A stretch of DNA of 64,000 nucleotides from Actinomadura opuntiae (GCF_030283205.1 NZ_JASNWF010000014.1:186001-250000); one strand, 5' to 3'. Numbered from the stretch's first letter, positions 50,566 to 61,851 are shown. Program-made: numbers and translations. The notes: generated by a model not told the origin, from the sequence alone.

Positions 50566-51429
50566 ATGCCCGCCACCGCCCGCGACCGCCTCGCCGCCGA
50601 GGCCGGCCCCGGCACGATCCGGCTCGGCGACCTGACGATCGGCTACGTGCCGGACGGCGCCGTCGCGCTCAAGCCCCGCGCCTGGCTCCCCGGCTCGACC
50701 GCCGAATTCTGGGACGCGCACCCCGAGTACCTCGACGCGTCCGGGAACCTCGTCGCGAGCATCGGCGGGCTGCTGGTCGAGCGCGGCGACCGCGCCCTGC
50801 TGATCGACGCCGGCCTCGGCCCCCGCTGCTGGCCCGACGACCCCGCCGAGCCGTTCGGCGCGGCCCACGGCGGCGGGCTGCTCGACGGCCTCGCCGCGCT
50901 CGGCCGCGACCCCGCGACCATCGAGGCCGTCGCCGTCACCCACCTGCACAGCGACCACGTCGGCTGGCTCTGGCCCGCGGCCCCCACCTGCCGCCCGCCG
51001 TTCGCCGAGGCGCGCGTCCTGCTCACCGAGGCCGAGTGGGAGCACCGGCACCTGTCGGGCACCGGCGCCGACATCCTCGACGGGTTCGCCGACCAGGTCC
51101 AGGCGGTCACCGACGGGGAGGAGATCTTCCCCGGCGTCCGGGTCCGGACGACGTACGGTCACACCGCCGGGCACGCCACGTACGAGATCACCTCGGGCGG
51201 ACGGCGGCTCATCGCGTTCGGCGACGCGCTGCACAGCCCCGTCCAGATCGACCACCCGGAATGGTCCGCCGCGCCCGACCACGACCCGGTGCTGTCCGCC
51301 GACGTCCGCCGCCGCCTCGTCGCCGACCTCGCCGAACCCGGCACGATCGGCTTCGGCATCCACTTCGCCGACGTCCAGTTCGGACGCGTCGTCCCGGGCA
51401 CCCCCGGCTGGCTCCCGGAGCCCCGATGA
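50566..51429 (+). CDS. MBL-fold hydrolase
   Basis: 287 residues. The metal-binding motif is VTHLHSDHVGWLWPA, with further ligands in GHTAGHATYEI and FGDALHSP, like lactonase-type metallo-beta-lactamase proteins. It may open a lactone ring or similar ester. ATG 50566 follows GGAGGGAG. It overlaps the MFS gene start (ATGA), so hydrolase and exporter are made together, perhaps a degrade-and-export pair. Confidence 0.9.
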   Translation: MPATARDRLAAEAGPGTIRLGDLTIGYVPDGAVALKPRAWLPGSTAEFWDAHPEYLDASGNLVASIGGLLVERGDRALLIDAGLGPRCWPDDPAEPFGAAHGGGLLDGLAALGRDPATIEAVAVTHLHSDHVGWLWPAAPTCRPPFAEARVLLTEAEWEHRHLSGTGADILDGFADQVQAVTDGEEIFPGVRVRTTYGHTAGHATYEITSGGRRLIAFGDALHSPVQIDHPEWSAAPDHDPVLSADVRRRLVADLAEPGTIGFGIHFADVQFGRVVPGTPGWLPEPR

Positions 51430-52625
51430 CCGGGCCCGTCCCGCGCAGAGGACCCTGGCCCGCCGTCGTGACCGCCGCGCTCACCGCGACCGCGGCGGTG
51501 ATGCCCGGGTTCGCGGTCGGCGCGTTCGCCCCGTCCATGCAGGAGACCCTGCACACGACGCGGACGACGCTGGGCCTGGCGATGAGCGCGTTCTACGCCG
51601 CGAGCGCGCTCGGCTCGCCCGTCGCGAAGCGGCTGGCCGCGCGGCTGCCCGTCCCGGCCGTCCTGTCGGCGGCGGCGATCGTCGCCGCGCTGGCGATGCT
51701 GGCCCTCTCGCGCGCCGGGCACGTAGCGGTGCTGTTCCCGGTGCTGGTCGTCGCGGGGCTCGCCAACGGGCTCGTCCAGCCCGCCGCCGGACGGCTCATC
51801 GCCGCCCGCGCCCCCGCCCGCCGCCGCTCCCTCGCCGCCGGGACGGTCGGCGCCGCGCTCGGCGCGGGCACCCTCGTCCCCGGCCTCCTCGTCGCGCTGG
51901 TCGTCCACCCCTACGGCTGGCGCGCCGCCATGACGATCGCCGGGCTGCTGGCGCTCGTCCCCGTCGCCCTTTCCCCGCTCACCCGCACGCCACCGGCCGA
52001 ACGGCGGCGCGCGCCGAACGCGCCGGCGCCCATGCCCCGCGCCGTCCGGCGGACGCTGGTCCTGTGGGCGGCCGCGGCCGCGCTGTCGGCGACCGGCAAC
52101 AACGCCGTGGCCTCCTACTTCGTGCAGCTCGGCGCGCATTCCGGGGTCCCGGACGCGCTGACCGGCGACCTGCTCGCGATGAGCGCGGTCATCGCGATCG
52201 CCGTCCGGCTGGCCGCGGGCGCGCTGGCCGACCGGGCGCCGCGGGGCGACCGCGCGGTCATCGCGGTGATGATGCTGAGCGGCGCCGCCGGCCTCGCGCT
52301 GATCGCGGCCGGCTCCCCGGTCACGTTCCTCGCCGGCGCCGTCCTGGCGTTCTCCGCCGGTTGGGGCTGGACGGGCCTGCTGCTGTCGGCGGCGCTGCGC
52401 CTCCTGCCGGATCGCGCCGAGAACGCGGGCCACACCGTCCAGGTCGGCGTCTACACCGGCGCGACGATCGCCCCGTTCACGTTCGGCGCCCTGTCGGCGT
52501 CGCTCGGCTTCGCCGCGGCGGCGCTGCTCGCGGCGGTGGCAGCGCTCGCCGCCGCATCCCTCATGGCCACGACCACGGGATCGGCCCGCGAACTCGCGGT
52601 GGACGGACCGGCCGTGCGGACGTGC

Positions 52626-52631
<6 letters not shown>
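51426..52631 (+). CDS. MFS transporter
   Basis: 401 residues with about 12 helices. The motif-A-like loop is FYAASALGSPVAKRLAARLP. Closest in feel to CynX/NarK-like and Bcr-type small-molecule transporters; specificity unknown. Coupled to the MBL hydrolase by ATGA and under the divergent MarR. The 3' end overlaps the convergent fumarylacetoacetase gene by six bases. Confidence 0.88.
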
Positions 52632-53797
<1,166 letters not shown>

Positions 53798-53801
<4 letters not shown>

Positions 53802-54640
53802 GCAACTTCCTTGAGGAGGGAGGGCGCCAGGAGGCCGAGGGCGGCGAGTTCGGTCAGGGGGTCGGTGATGCTGCACGTGCCGAACGACAGGAAGCGGGAG
53901 CGGGCGAACGCCGCGCGGGCCTCGCCCAGGCCGGCGACGCGGGCGGCGATCAGCGCGGCGTCGCGGTCGGCCAGGATCGCGCCGAGCTCGGCGGGCCCGG
54001 CGCCGTGCATCGCGGCGTCGGTGGCGAGCAGCAGGTTGAGGAACCCGTGCTGGTGGAAGCCCGTCTCCGGGTCGGTGTTGCGCACCGGGTGGTGCAGCCC
54101 GGCGGTCGCCTTGAACGGGACGCCGGCGCGCACGGCGGCGACGACCGCGGCGGCCAGCTCGTCCGGGCCCGGGTACAGGTTCGCGTGCACGCCGCCGGTG
54201 CGGAACTTGGCGCGGTGCCCGGTCGCGGCGAGCGCCTCGATGATCGCGGGACGGCGCTCGTCGCGCGGGACCTCGACGAACACCGGGACGTCGAGGAGCT
54301 CCAGCCCGTGCACCAGGTCGGCCGCCGTCATCCCGGTGGGCACCGCGACCTCGACGGCGTGCACGTCGACGGGCAGGTCGGCGGCGGCCGCGACGGCCTT
54401 GGCGGCCTGCGCCGGGCCGTTCGGCGCGGTGATCGACAGGTCCAGCGGGTCGCTGGTGACCAGCGGGTAGAGCTGGTCCAGCGCGGTCGCGGGCAGCACG
54501 AGCGGCCCGACGAGCGCGGCGTAGGGGGCGGCCCGGTGCCGGCGGTGGGCCGGGACGGCGTCGGCGAGCGGCGCGAGTCCGGGCGGGAACACCGCCGCGT
54601 CGTCGCACAGGCCGCGCGCGAACGCGGGCAGGTCGCTCAT
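53798..54640 (-). CDS. Unrecognised protein coupled between homogentisate dioxygenase and fumarylacetoacetase
   Basis: 280 residues, no signal peptide or membrane helix. I do not recognise a named family. Alternating strand/helix patterns and charged strand ends (VPVFVEVPRDERRPAIIEAL, GHRAKFRTGGVHANLYPGPD, VPFKATAGLHHPVRNTDP) suggest a TIM-barrel-like fold with a His/Lys-rich active site. It overlaps both hmgA (54637-54640) and fahA (53798-53801) by four bases, so the three are translated together. The missing enzyme between them is maleylacetoacetate isomerase, and no GST-type isomerase is present, so this may be a non-homologous replacement or an accessory protein. Confidence 0.75.
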
Positions 54641-55842
54641 GCGTTCCGCCTCCCCGCCCACGTCCACGCGTACGCGGGATCCTCGCAGGCCAGGCCGCCC
54701 TCGCCGAGTTCGAGCGGGCGGAAGGTGTCGACCATGACGGCCAGCTCGTCGAAGAACTCGGCGCCGATGCTGCGCTCGTAGGCGCCGGGCTGCGGGCCGT
54801 GCGCGAGGCCGCCGGGGTGGACCGAGACCGAGCCCGGCCCGATGCCGGAGCCCTTGCGCGCCTCGTAGTCGCCGCCGCAGTAGAACATGATCTCGTCGGA
54901 GTCGACGTTGGAGTGGTAGTAGGGCACCGGGATCGACAGCGGGTGGTAGTCCACCTTGCGCGGGACGAAGTTGCACACCACGAAGTTGTGGCCCTCGAAC
55001 ACCTGGTGGACGGGCGGCGGCTGGTGGACGCGGCCGGTGATCGGCTCGAAGTCGTGGACGCTGAGGGTGAACGGGTACAGGCAGCCGTCCCAGCCGACCA
55101 CGTCGAACGGGTGCCGCGCGTAGGTGAAGCGGGTGCCGCCGATGCCGCGCGAGGTGCGGTGCTTCACGAGGACCTCGACGTCGGTGCCCTCGGCGGTGAG
55201 GACCTCGCCGGGGCCGTGCAGGTCGCGCTCGCAGTAGGGGGCGTTCTCCAGGAACTGCCCGAACCGCGACAGGTATCGCTTGGGCGGCGCGATGTGCCCG
55301 GTGGCCTCGATGACGTAGGCGCGCAGCGGCTCGCCGGTGTCGGAGCCTTCCGGCAGCCAGCGGTGCGTGGTCGAGGTCGGGATCACGACGTAGTCGCCCT
55401 GCTTCGCGGCGACCGCCCCGAAGATCGTCTCGACGGTCGCGGCGCCGGACTCGACGTACACGATCTCGTCGCCGGTCGCGTTGCGGTACAGCGGCGACTC
55501 CGTGGCGGACACGACGTAGGAGAGCCGCACGTCGTCGTTGCCGAGGATCAGCCGGCGGCCCGTCACGACGTCGGTGTCCGCCCACGCCTCCTTGGGGAAC
55601 AGCTCGTGCAGCTTGAGGTGGCGCGGCTTGAGCGGGTGGTTGGGCGTGGTGGCGGCGTCCGGGACGTCCCAGACCCGCGAGTCGACGATCGCGGACGGGA
55701 TCTCCCGGTGGTACAGCAGGGAGGAGTCGGAGGTGAAGCCCTCCTCGCCCATCAGCTCCTCGAAGTAGAGCCGGTCCGACGCGTCCCGGTGCTGGGTGTG
55801 CCGCTTCGGCGGCACGTCCCCGACCCGCCGATAGTGGGCCAT
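54637..55842 (-). CDS. hmgA: Homogentisate 1,2-dioxygenase
   Basis: 401-residue non-haem Fe(II) dioxygenase that opens the homogentisate ring to maleylacetoacetate. The iron ligands match the family: His in VPYYHSNVDSDEIMF with the Glu after it, and His in HPGGLAHGPQPG. The cupin core is FEGHNFVVCNFVPRKVDYHP. ATG 55842 has GGGAGGCGAGGG upstream. First gene of a coupled three-gene operon ending with fahA. A MarR gene lies just upstream on the same strand. Confidence 0.95.
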   Translation of the reverse strand: MAHYRRVGDVPPKRHTQHRDASDRLYFEELMGEEGFTSDSSLLYHREIPSAIVDSRVWDVPDAATTPNHPLKPRHLKLHELFPKEAWADTDVVTGRRLILGNDDVRLSYVVSATESPLYRNATGDEIVYVESGAATVETIFGAVAAKQGDYVVIPTSTTHRWLPEGSDTGEPLRAYVIEATGHIAPPKRYLSRFGQFLENAPYCERDLHGPGEVLTAEGTDVEVLVKHRTSRGIGGTRFTYARHPFDVVGWDGCLYPFTLSVHDFEPITGRVHQPPPVHQVFEGHNFVVCNFVPRKVDYHPLSIPVPYYHSNVDSDEIMFYCGGDYEARKGSGIGPGSVSVHPGGLAHGPQPGAYERSIGAEFFDELAVMVDTFRPLELGEGGLACEDPAYAWTWAGRRNA

Positions 55843-55906
55843 GGGTCCCTCGCCTCCCTGGGTGATTAATGCGTGTACTACTTTCTTGCGACACTACGTC
55901 GCCCGG

Positions 55907-55927
55907 CGGGGGCTGAAAAGACCCCCG
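55907..55927. terminator. Hairpin between marR and hmgA
   Basis: CGGGGG and CCCCCG form a 6-bp stem with a 9-base purine-rich loop (CTGAAAAGA). On the minus strand it follows the marR stop and precedes the hmgA promoter region, so it may terminate marR. Confidence 0.45.
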
Positions 55928-55958
55928 AGCCGCCCGGCGGCGGCCGGGACCGGCCCGG

Positions 55959-56489
55959 CTAGCTGCGCTCGCGGACGTCGAACCGGTGCCGGCCCGCGAT
56001 CAGCTTGTCCAGCAGCATGATCAGCATCCGCTGCTCGGTCTCGGTGAGCACCTCCGCCCACTGGCGTTCCCGCTCGTGCTGGCCCGCGAAGATCTCCAGC
56101 ATCCGGCGGCGGCCGTCGTCGGTCAGCGACAGGATCACCGAGCGGCCGTCCCGCTCGCCCGGCGTGCGCACCATCATCCCGTCCGCGACCAGCGTCTTGG
56201 CCAGGTTCGACACGGCGGCGCGGCTCATCCCGGCGAGCGTGGCGGCGCGCCCCGGCTCCAGCGGGCCGGCCAGCCAGGTCACGAACAGCAGCCGGAACCC
56301 CGCCCAGGAGTGCCCGCGCGGCCGGTGCACCGTGGACTCCAGGTCGTAGGTGACGATCGCCGACGCCCGGTTCAGCGTCAGCAGCAGCCGGGTCGCGAGC
56401 CGGTCGGGGAAGCCGAACTCGTCGGCCAGCCGGCCGCCCGCGAGATCGACGAACGACCAGAAGTCCAGGTCCTCGCGCTCGTCGTCCAT
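55959..56489 (-). CDS. MarR family regulator, probable homogentisate-operon regulator
   Basis: 176 residues, slightly long for MarR because of an N-terminal extension (DLDFWSFVDLAGGRLADEFG). The winged helix is TLAGMSRAAVSNLAKTLVAD with the wing RTPGERDGRSVILSLTDDGR. ATG 56489. It lies 116 bases upstream of hmgA on the same strand, and is divergent from poxB. Control of the homogentisate operon is the simplest reading, but poxB is an alternative target. Confidence 0.9.
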   Translation of the reverse strand: MDDEREDLDFWSFVDLAGGRLADEFGFPDRLATRLLLTLNRASAIVTYDLESTVHRPRGHSWAGFRLLFVTWLAGPLEPGRAATLAGMSRAAVSNLAKTLVADGMMVRTPGERDGRSVILSLTDDGRRRMLEIFAGQHERERQWAEVLTETEQRMLIMLLDKLIAGRHRFDVRERS

Positions 56490-56646
56490 GCCCGCCACCC
56501 TAATCCCGCGTCCCGGCCCCAAGTAGTTCAACGATTTATCATCTCTCCCCTCCGGCGCTCCGGGCACGCCCGGCCCGTCCGGGCAGGTGTCGCCGCGGCG
56601 ATCATGGGGAGGCTCCACCAGGACGCGGGGGAGTTTCGGAGGGGAC

Positions 56647-58383
56647 ATGGCGACGGTCGCGGACCAGTTCATCCAGGTGCTGCGCCAGGCGGGCGTGCGG
56701 CGCATCTACGGCGTGGTGGGCGACAGCCTCAACCCGATCGTGGACGCCGTCCGGCGCACCGGCGGCGACATCGAGTGGGTGCACGTCCGCAACGAGGAGG
56801 CGGGCGCGTTCGCCGCCGCGGCCGAGGCGCAGACCACCGGACGGCTCGCCGTCTGCGCGGGCAGCTGCGGGCCCGGCAACACGCACCTGATCCAGGGCCT
56901 CTACGACGCGCACCGGTCGGGCGCGCCCGTCCTGGCGCTGGCCTCGCAGATCCCGAGCACCCAGATCGGCAGCGGCTATTTCCAGGAGACCCATCCCGAG
57001 CGGCTGTTCACCGAATGCAGCCACTACTGCGAGCTGATCAACGGACCGGGACAGATGCCGCGCATCCTGCGCACCGCGATCCAGCACGCCGTCGGTCTGG
57101 GCGGCGTCGCCGTCCTCGCCCTTTCCGGCGACATCGCCAGCAAGGACGCCGAGAACCCCACCGGCGAGCACGACTTCCTCGTCCGGAAGGGCATCGTGAA
57201 ACCGCCCGCCGACCAGGTGGACGAATTGGCCCGCGCGCTCAACCGCGCCCGCAAGCCGATGCTGTTCTGCGGGTCCGGTGTGCAGAACGCGCATGCCGAG
57301 GTCATGCAGCTCGCGCACAAACTGCTCTCGCCCGTCGGGCACGCGCTGCGCGGCAAGGAATGGATCCAGTACGACAACCCGTTCGACGTCGGAATGAGCG
57401 GGCTTCTCGGCTACGGCGCCTGCTACGAGGCGATGCAGGAGGCCGACCTCGTGCTCCTGCTCGGCACCGACTTCCCGTACGACCCGTTCCTTCCGGGCCG
57501 GCACACGATCCAGGTGGACGACGATCCCGCCAAGCTGGGCCGCCGCACGCCGCTCACGCTCGCCGTCCACGGCGACATCGGCGAAACGCTCCGGCTCGTC
57601 ATGGACAAGGTGGAGCAGAAACGCGACCAGTCCTACCTGGACGAAATGCTGCACCGGCATGCCCGCTCGCTGGAGAACGTCGTCTCCGCCTATACGCGCG
57701 ACATCGAGAAGCACACCCCGATCCATCCCGAGTACGTCGCGGACGTTCTGGACGACCTCGCCGCCGACGACGCGATATTCACCGTCGACACCGGAATGTG
57801 CAACGTCTGGGTCGCCCGCTACATCACCCCGAACGGCCGCCGCCGCGTGATGGGCTCGTTCGTCCACGGCTCAATGGCGAACGCCCTGCCGCACGCGATC
57901 GGCGCCCAGTACGGCGCGCCCGGCCGCCAGGTCATCTCCGTCTCCGGTGACGGCGGCCTCGGCATGCTGCTCGGCGAGATCCTGACCGTGAAACTGCACC
58001 GTATCCCGGTCAAGATAATCCTCTTCAACAACGCGTCGCTCGGCATGGTGCGCCTCGAAATGATGGTGGACGGCCTGCCGTCCTACGAGACCGACCACGA
58101 GGCCGTCGACTACGCCGCCATCGCCCAGGCCGCCGGGATCGAGGCCGCGCGCGTGGAACGGCCCGCCGACGTCCGCGACGCGATGGCGACCGCCCTCGCC
58201 GCGCCCGGGCCCTACCTCCTGGACGTCGTCACCGACCCCAACGCCCTGTCGATACCGCCGCACATCACGCCGGCGCAGGTCAAGGGCTTCGCGCTCGCCG
58301 CCGGCAAGACCGTCCTCACCGGCGGCGTCGGCAAGATGCTCGACCTGGCCCGCAGCAACCTCCGCAACATCCCGCGGCCCTGA
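56647..58383 (+). CDS. poxB: Pyruvate:quinone oxidoreductase-type ThDP enzyme
   Basis: 578 residues, close to the 572 of E. coli PoxB, which oxidises pyruvate to acetate and CO2 with FAD and passes electrons to quinone. ThDP residues: the N-terminal Glu in HVRNEEAGAFAAAAEA, and the diphosphate motif VSGDGGLGMLLGEIL...LFNN. The C-terminal region (about 540-578) after VKGFALAAGKTVLTGG could serve membrane docking. ATG 56647 has GGAGGGG upstream. Acetolactate synthase is less likely because FDVGMSGLLGYGACYEAM is PoxB-like. Confidence 0.9.
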   Translation: MATVADQFIQVLRQAGVRRIYGVVGDSLNPIVDAVRRTGGDIEWVHVRNEEAGAFAAAAEAQTTGRLAVCAGSCGPGNTHLIQGLYDAHRSGAPVLALASQIPSTQIGSGYFQETHPERLFTECSHYCELINGPGQMPRILRTAIQHAVGLGGVAVLALSGDIASKDAENPTGEHDFLVRKGIVKPPADQVDELARALNRARKPMLFCGSGVQNAHAEVMQLAHKLLSPVGHALRGKEWIQYDNPFDVGMSGLLGYGACYEAMQEADLVLLLGTDFPYDPFLPGRHTIQVDDDPAKLGRRTPLTLAVHGDIGETLRLVMDKVEQKRDQSYLDEMLHRHARSLENVVSAYTRDIEKHTPIHPEYVADVLDDLAADDAIFTVDTGMCNVWVARYITPNGRRRVMGSFVHGSMANALPHAIGAQYGAPGRQVISVSGDGGLGMLLGEILTVKLHRIPVKIILFNNASLGMVRLEMMVDGLPSYETDHEAVDYAAIAQAAGIEAARVERPADVRDAMATALAAPGPYLLDVVTDPNALSIPPHITPAQVKGFALAAGKTVLTGGVGKMLDLARSNLRNIPRP

Positions 58384-58390
58384 CCGCCGG

Positions 58391-58900
58391 TCACGGCCAT
58401 CCGAGCTGGTTCACGTCGGTGCCCTCGGGCAGCGGGCGCCGGATCGTCCACAGCGGCCGGACGTGCGACTTCGCCATCTTCCACCGCCCGTCCTCGAGGA
58501 CGTACGCGTCGTCGTACTCGGCGGTCATGAGCAGTTCGGTTCCGTCGACCCGGTTCACCTGACGAAAACGCAGCGTCCAGACTCCGGATGCCGATACATC
58601 GTCGATCAGCGTGATGACGGGATGGAAGCCGTGGTGCATGTCGAGCACCGCGTACCGGCCGTCCACCTTGCTCAGCGCGATCTCGGCGAACACCCGCGCC
58701 AGCTCGTCGGCGTCCTCGAACGTGCCGAGCGAGCCGTAGTCGATCGACGCGGGCCCGGAAACGAAGCAGTCCCGGAACGCGGCCGGATCCTTGCCGTCGC
58801 ACGCGCGCCAGTACCGGTACTTGAGGGCCTTGATCGCCTCGACCCGCTCCAGGTCGGCCGTCCGCTGCTCCAGGGAGCGTTCCGCCGCGACCTCCGCCAT
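58391..58900 (-). CDS. SnoaL-like (NTF2 fold) protein
   Basis: 169 residues. The cone-shaped NTF2 fold is suggested by IKALKYRYWRACDGKDPAAF, DMHHGFHPVITLIDDVSASG and TAEYDDAYVLEDGRWKMAKS. Relatives include scytalone dehydratase-like, cyclase and dioxygenase small-subunit proteins, so a catalytic or ligand-binding role is possible but undetermined. ATG 58900 has AGAGGGG upstream. Its stop is 8 bases from the convergent poxB stop. Confidence 0.8.
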   Translation of the reverse strand: MAEVAAERSLEQRTADLERVEAIKALKYRYWRACDGKDPAAFRDCFVSGPASIDYGSLGTFEDADELARVFAEIALSKVDGRYAVLDMHHGFHPVITLIDDVSASGVWTLRFRQVNRVDGTELLMTAEYDDAYVLEDGRWKMAKSHVRPLWTIRRPLPEGTDVNQLGWP

Positions 58901-58993
58901 GCCGAGCCCCTCTCCGAGTGGATCACCGAACGCTAGCCGCGCGGCGCGACCGGCGCGGCGGACGCTCCCGCCCACCGGGAACCCGGCCGCCGA

Positions 58994-59884
58994 TCACTCC
59001 GCGACCATGCCGCGGGCGTGGGCGACGAACCGGCGGAGCGCGGGGTTGCGGTCGTCGCGGTGCCAGGCCAGGGCGATCGGGACGGTCGGGACGGGATCGG
59101 CGAAGCGCCGGACGACGACGCCCGGGACCGACAGCGTGCCCGCCTTGCCCTCGGTGATGAAGGTGATGCCGTGCCCCTGCGCCACCGCGTGCAGCATCCG
59201 CTCCTCCTCGGGCTCCCAGTGCGCGACGGGCGGCCGGACCCCGTCGCCGAAGACCTGGTCGAGCATCCGGTCCCACATGCCGGGGCCGTGCTCGCGCGGC
59301 CACCAGACCAGCGGGCGCCCGGTCACGTCGGCGGTGCGGAGCCGCCGCCTGCGGGCCAGCGGGTCGTCGCCGCGGACCGCCGCCACGATCGCCTCGGTGC
59401 CGATCTCCAGGACGGCCAGGTCGTCGCCCCGGTCGATGGGCGGCCGGACGAACGCCGCATCGATCGCCCGCTCCCGCAGCCGCTGCTCGTGCAGGGCGGT
59501 GAAGCCGCTGGTGAGCTGGAGGTCGACGGCGGGGTTCGCGGCCCGGAAGCCGTCGACGAGATCGGTGACGGCGCCGCCGGGCGCCGAGCGGGTGAGGCTG
59601 ACGGTGAGCCGCCCCGCCTCGCCGCTCGCGTGCCGCCGCACCAGCTCGGCGGCGGCGTCGGCGCGGGCCAGGACGTCGCGGGCGGCGGGCAGCAGCGCGG
59701 CCCCGGCCTCGGTCAGCGCGACGCCGCGCCGGTTGCGGGCGAACAGCTCCGCGCCGAGCTCGCGCTCGAACGCCTTGATCTGCTGGCTCAGCCCGGGCTG
59801 GGCGACGTGCAGCCGCTGCGCGGCCCGGCCGTAGTGCAGCTCCTCGGCGACCGCCACGAAATACCGCAGATGCCGCAGCTCCAT
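58994..59884 (-). CDS. LysR family regulator
   Basis: 296 residues. The winged helix is LRHLRYFVAVAEELHYGRAA with AQPGLSQQIKAFERELGAEL, followed by the two-lobed effector domain. Close in pattern to the CatM/BenM-like group (short LHYGRAAQRLHVAQPGLSQ). ATG 59884. It is divergent from the MFS exporter at 59977 with a dyad between them, the usual layout for a LysR and its target. Confidence 0.92.
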   Translation of the reverse strand: MELRHLRYFVAVAEELHYGRAAQRLHVAQPGLSQQIKAFERELGAELFARNRRGVALTEAGAALLPAARDVLARADAAAELVRRHASGEAGRLTVSLTRSAPGGAVTDLVDGFRAANPAVDLQLTSGFTALHEQRLRERAIDAAFVRPPIDRGDDLAVLEIGTEAIVAAVRGDDPLARRRRLRTADVTGRPLVWWPREHGPGMWDRMLDQVFGDGVRPPVAHWEPEEERMLHAVAQGHGITFITEGKAGTLSVPGVVVRRFADPVPTVPIALAWHRDDRNPALRRFVAHARGMVAE

Positions 59885-59896
59885 GCCACCGACGAT

Positions 59897-59916
59897 AGCC
59901 GGTGATAACTCCGGCT
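59897..59916. promoter_or_regulatory. LysR-type binding site candidate
   Basis: AGCCGG and CCGGCT flank TGATAACT, an interrupted dyad 13 bases from the lysR start, in the 92-base gap shared with the divergent exporter. Confidence 0.5.
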
Positions 59917-59976
59917 TCTCACAGACGAAGAACCAGGACTTGGACGCCGCCGCCGGACGCGTGGCGGAATGGCCGC

Positions 59977-61374
59977 ATGGTCACCGCAACGACAAGCCCG
60001 CGCGCCGCCGGGACGGCCGGCGCCCGGCAGTGGATCGCCCTCGGATCGGTACTGCTCGCGACGTTCATGGGACTGCTGGACGCGAGCATCGTGACGGTCG
60101 CCGTCCCGTCCATCCAGCACGGGCTTGGCGCCTCGTTCGGCGAGGTGCAGTTCGTCGCCGCCGGATACACGCTGGCGTACGCGGTCGGCCTGGTGACCGG
60201 CGGGCGCCTCGGCGACCTGTACGGGCGGCGGCGCAGCTTCCTGGCCGGGGTGCTGCTGTTCCTCGTCACCTCGATGCTGTGCGCGGCGGCGCCGTCCGCC
60301 CCGTTGCTGATCGGCGCCCGCGTGCTGCAGGGACTGGCCGCCGCGGTGATGCTGCCGCAGGTCCTGTCGATCATCCAGGCGTCCTTCACCGGCTCCGCGC
60401 GGGCGAGCGCCCTCGGCCTGTACGGGGCGACGATCGGGCTGGCCTCGATCTCCGGGCAGATCGTCGGCGGCGCGCTGCTCGCCTGGAACCCGCTCGGGCT
60501 CGGCTGGCGCTCGACGTTCCTGGTCAACGTCCCGATCGGGCTGGCCGCCCTGCTCGTCGCGGGCGCGACCGTCGCCGAGGGACGCGGCGCGCGCTCCCGC
60601 CTCGACCTCGGCGGGGCCGGGATCCTCGGGCTCGCCCTGGTCGGCCTGCTGCTCCCGGCGGCGCTCGGCGGGCCGGTGTGGAGCCTGCCGATCCCGCCGG
60701 CGGGGGCGGCGCTGCTGGTCGCCTTCGGGTTCTTCGAGCGGCGGCAGGCGAACCCGCTGGTGCCGATGCGGCTGCTCGCCCAGCGGCGGATGGTGCGCGG
60801 CCTGGTCACGGTCCTGGCCTTCTACGCGGGCAACGCCGGGCTGTTCCTGCTGCTGGCCTACCACCTGCAGTCGGGGCTCGGGCAGAGCCCGCTGCGGAGC
60901 GGGATGATCTTCGCGCCGCTCGGGGTCGGGTTCGCGGTCGCCAGCGTCACCGGCCGCAGCCGCGCGGCGCTGGTGCCGGGCGCGGCGCTGATGGCGGTGA
61001 GCCTCGCCGCGATGCTGCTGATCGTCGGCACCGTCCACGGCCACGCGCAGATCGGCTGGCTGCTGCCCGCGCTGGCGGTCTCCGGGATCGGCGAGGGACT
61101 GGTCGCGGCGCCCCTGATCGGCAAGATCCTCGCCGGTGTCGACCCGGCGGACGGCGGCGCGGCCAGCGGCGTGCTGCTCACCGCGACGCAGGTCGCGAAC
61201 GCGGCGGGGGTCGCGCTGATCGGCGGCCTGTTCGCGGGCGCGCTCGGCGCGACCCCCGGCACTCCGGGGACGCCGCCGTCCGCCTACGACCACGCGACCA
61301 TGATCACGATCGCCGTCGTGCTGGCCCTGGCCGCCGTCACCGGCCTGCTGGCCCGCACCCTCTCCGACCGCTGA
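59977..61374 (+). CDS. MFS exporter (DHA2-like)
   Basis: 465 residues. First helix region FMGLLDASIVTVAVPSIQHG and motif A GGRLGDLYGRRRSFLAGVLL are clear. Length suits 12-14 helices. Probably a multidrug or metabolite exporter regulated by the divergent LysR. ATG 59977 is chosen over an upstream ATG at 59902, which would add a basic, non-membrane leader and has no ribosome binding site. Confidence 0.92.
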   Translation: MVTATTSPRAAGTAGARQWIALGSVLLATFMGLLDASIVTVAVPSIQHGLGASFGEVQFVAAGYTLAYAVGLVTGGRLGDLYGRRRSFLAGVLLFLVTSMLCAAAPSAPLLIGARVLQGLAAAVMLPQVLSIIQASFTGSARASALGLYGATIGLASISGQIVGGALLAWNPLGLGWRSTFLVNVPIGLAALLVAGATVAEGRGARSRLDLGGAGILGLALVGLLLPAALGGPVWSLPIPPAGAALLVAFGFFERRQANPLVPMRLLAQRRMVRGLVTVLAFYAGNAGLFLLLAYHLQSGLGQSPLRSGMIFAPLGVGFAVASVTGRSRAALVPGAALMAVSLAAMLLIVGTVHGHAQIGWLLPALAVSGIGEGLVAAPLIGKILAGVDPADGGAASGVLLTATQVANAAGVALIGGLFAGALGATPGTPGTPPSAYDHATMITIAVVLALAAVTGLLARTLSDR

Positions 61375-61413
61375 GCGCCCCCCCGGTCCCGCCGGACGTG
61401 GTGGGATGGGGGC

Positions 61414-61803
61414 GTGACCGTGGAGGAGAGCAACCGCCGGATGCTGCGGGCGCGGGACGCCATGGACCGCGCCTACGCGCAGCCGCTGGACGTCCCGGCG
61501 CTGGCCCGGATCGCCCACGTGTCGCCGACCCACTTCACGCGGACGTTCCGGGCGACGTTCGGCGAGACGCCGCACCGCTACCTGCAGCGCCGCCGCGTGG
61601 AGCGGGCCATGTTCCTGCTGCGGGAGACCGACCGCAGCGTCACCGACATCTGCTTCGCGGTCGGCTTCGGCAGCCTCGGCACGTTCAGCCGCACCTTCCG
61701 CGGCATCGTCGGCCGGTCGCCGCGGCAGTACCGCCGGGAGTCGGTGCCCGCGGACGTGCCGACCTGCTTCACGATGGCCTGGACGAGGCCGAGCGGCGGC
61801 TGA
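61414..61803 (+). CDS. Small AraC-type regulator
   Basis: 129 residues, essentially only the AraC DNA-binding domain: two helix-turn-helices (LARIAHVSPTHFTRTFRATF and TDICFAVGFGSLGTFSRTFR) and no sensor domain. GTG 61414 is used with GGGATGGGGG upstream. It is followed 48 bases later by a VOC-family gene on the same strand, a common AraC-glyoxalase pairing. Confidence 0.9.
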   Translation: MTVEESNRRMLRARDAMDRAYAQPLDVPALARIAHVSPTHFTRTFRATFGETPHRYLQRRRVERAMFLLRETDRSVTDICFAVGFGSLGTFSRTFRGIVGRSPRQYRRESVPADVPTCFTMAWTRPSGG

Positions 61804-61851
61804 GTCGTTTCGGATAAGTTTTTCCGGCCCGCGCTCACTAGCGTGAGGTGC

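Noticed and set aside
56647..58383. Acetolactate synthase large subunit
   Set aside because: There is no adjacent small subunit, and the length and internal motifs fit pyruvate:quinone oxidoreductase better.
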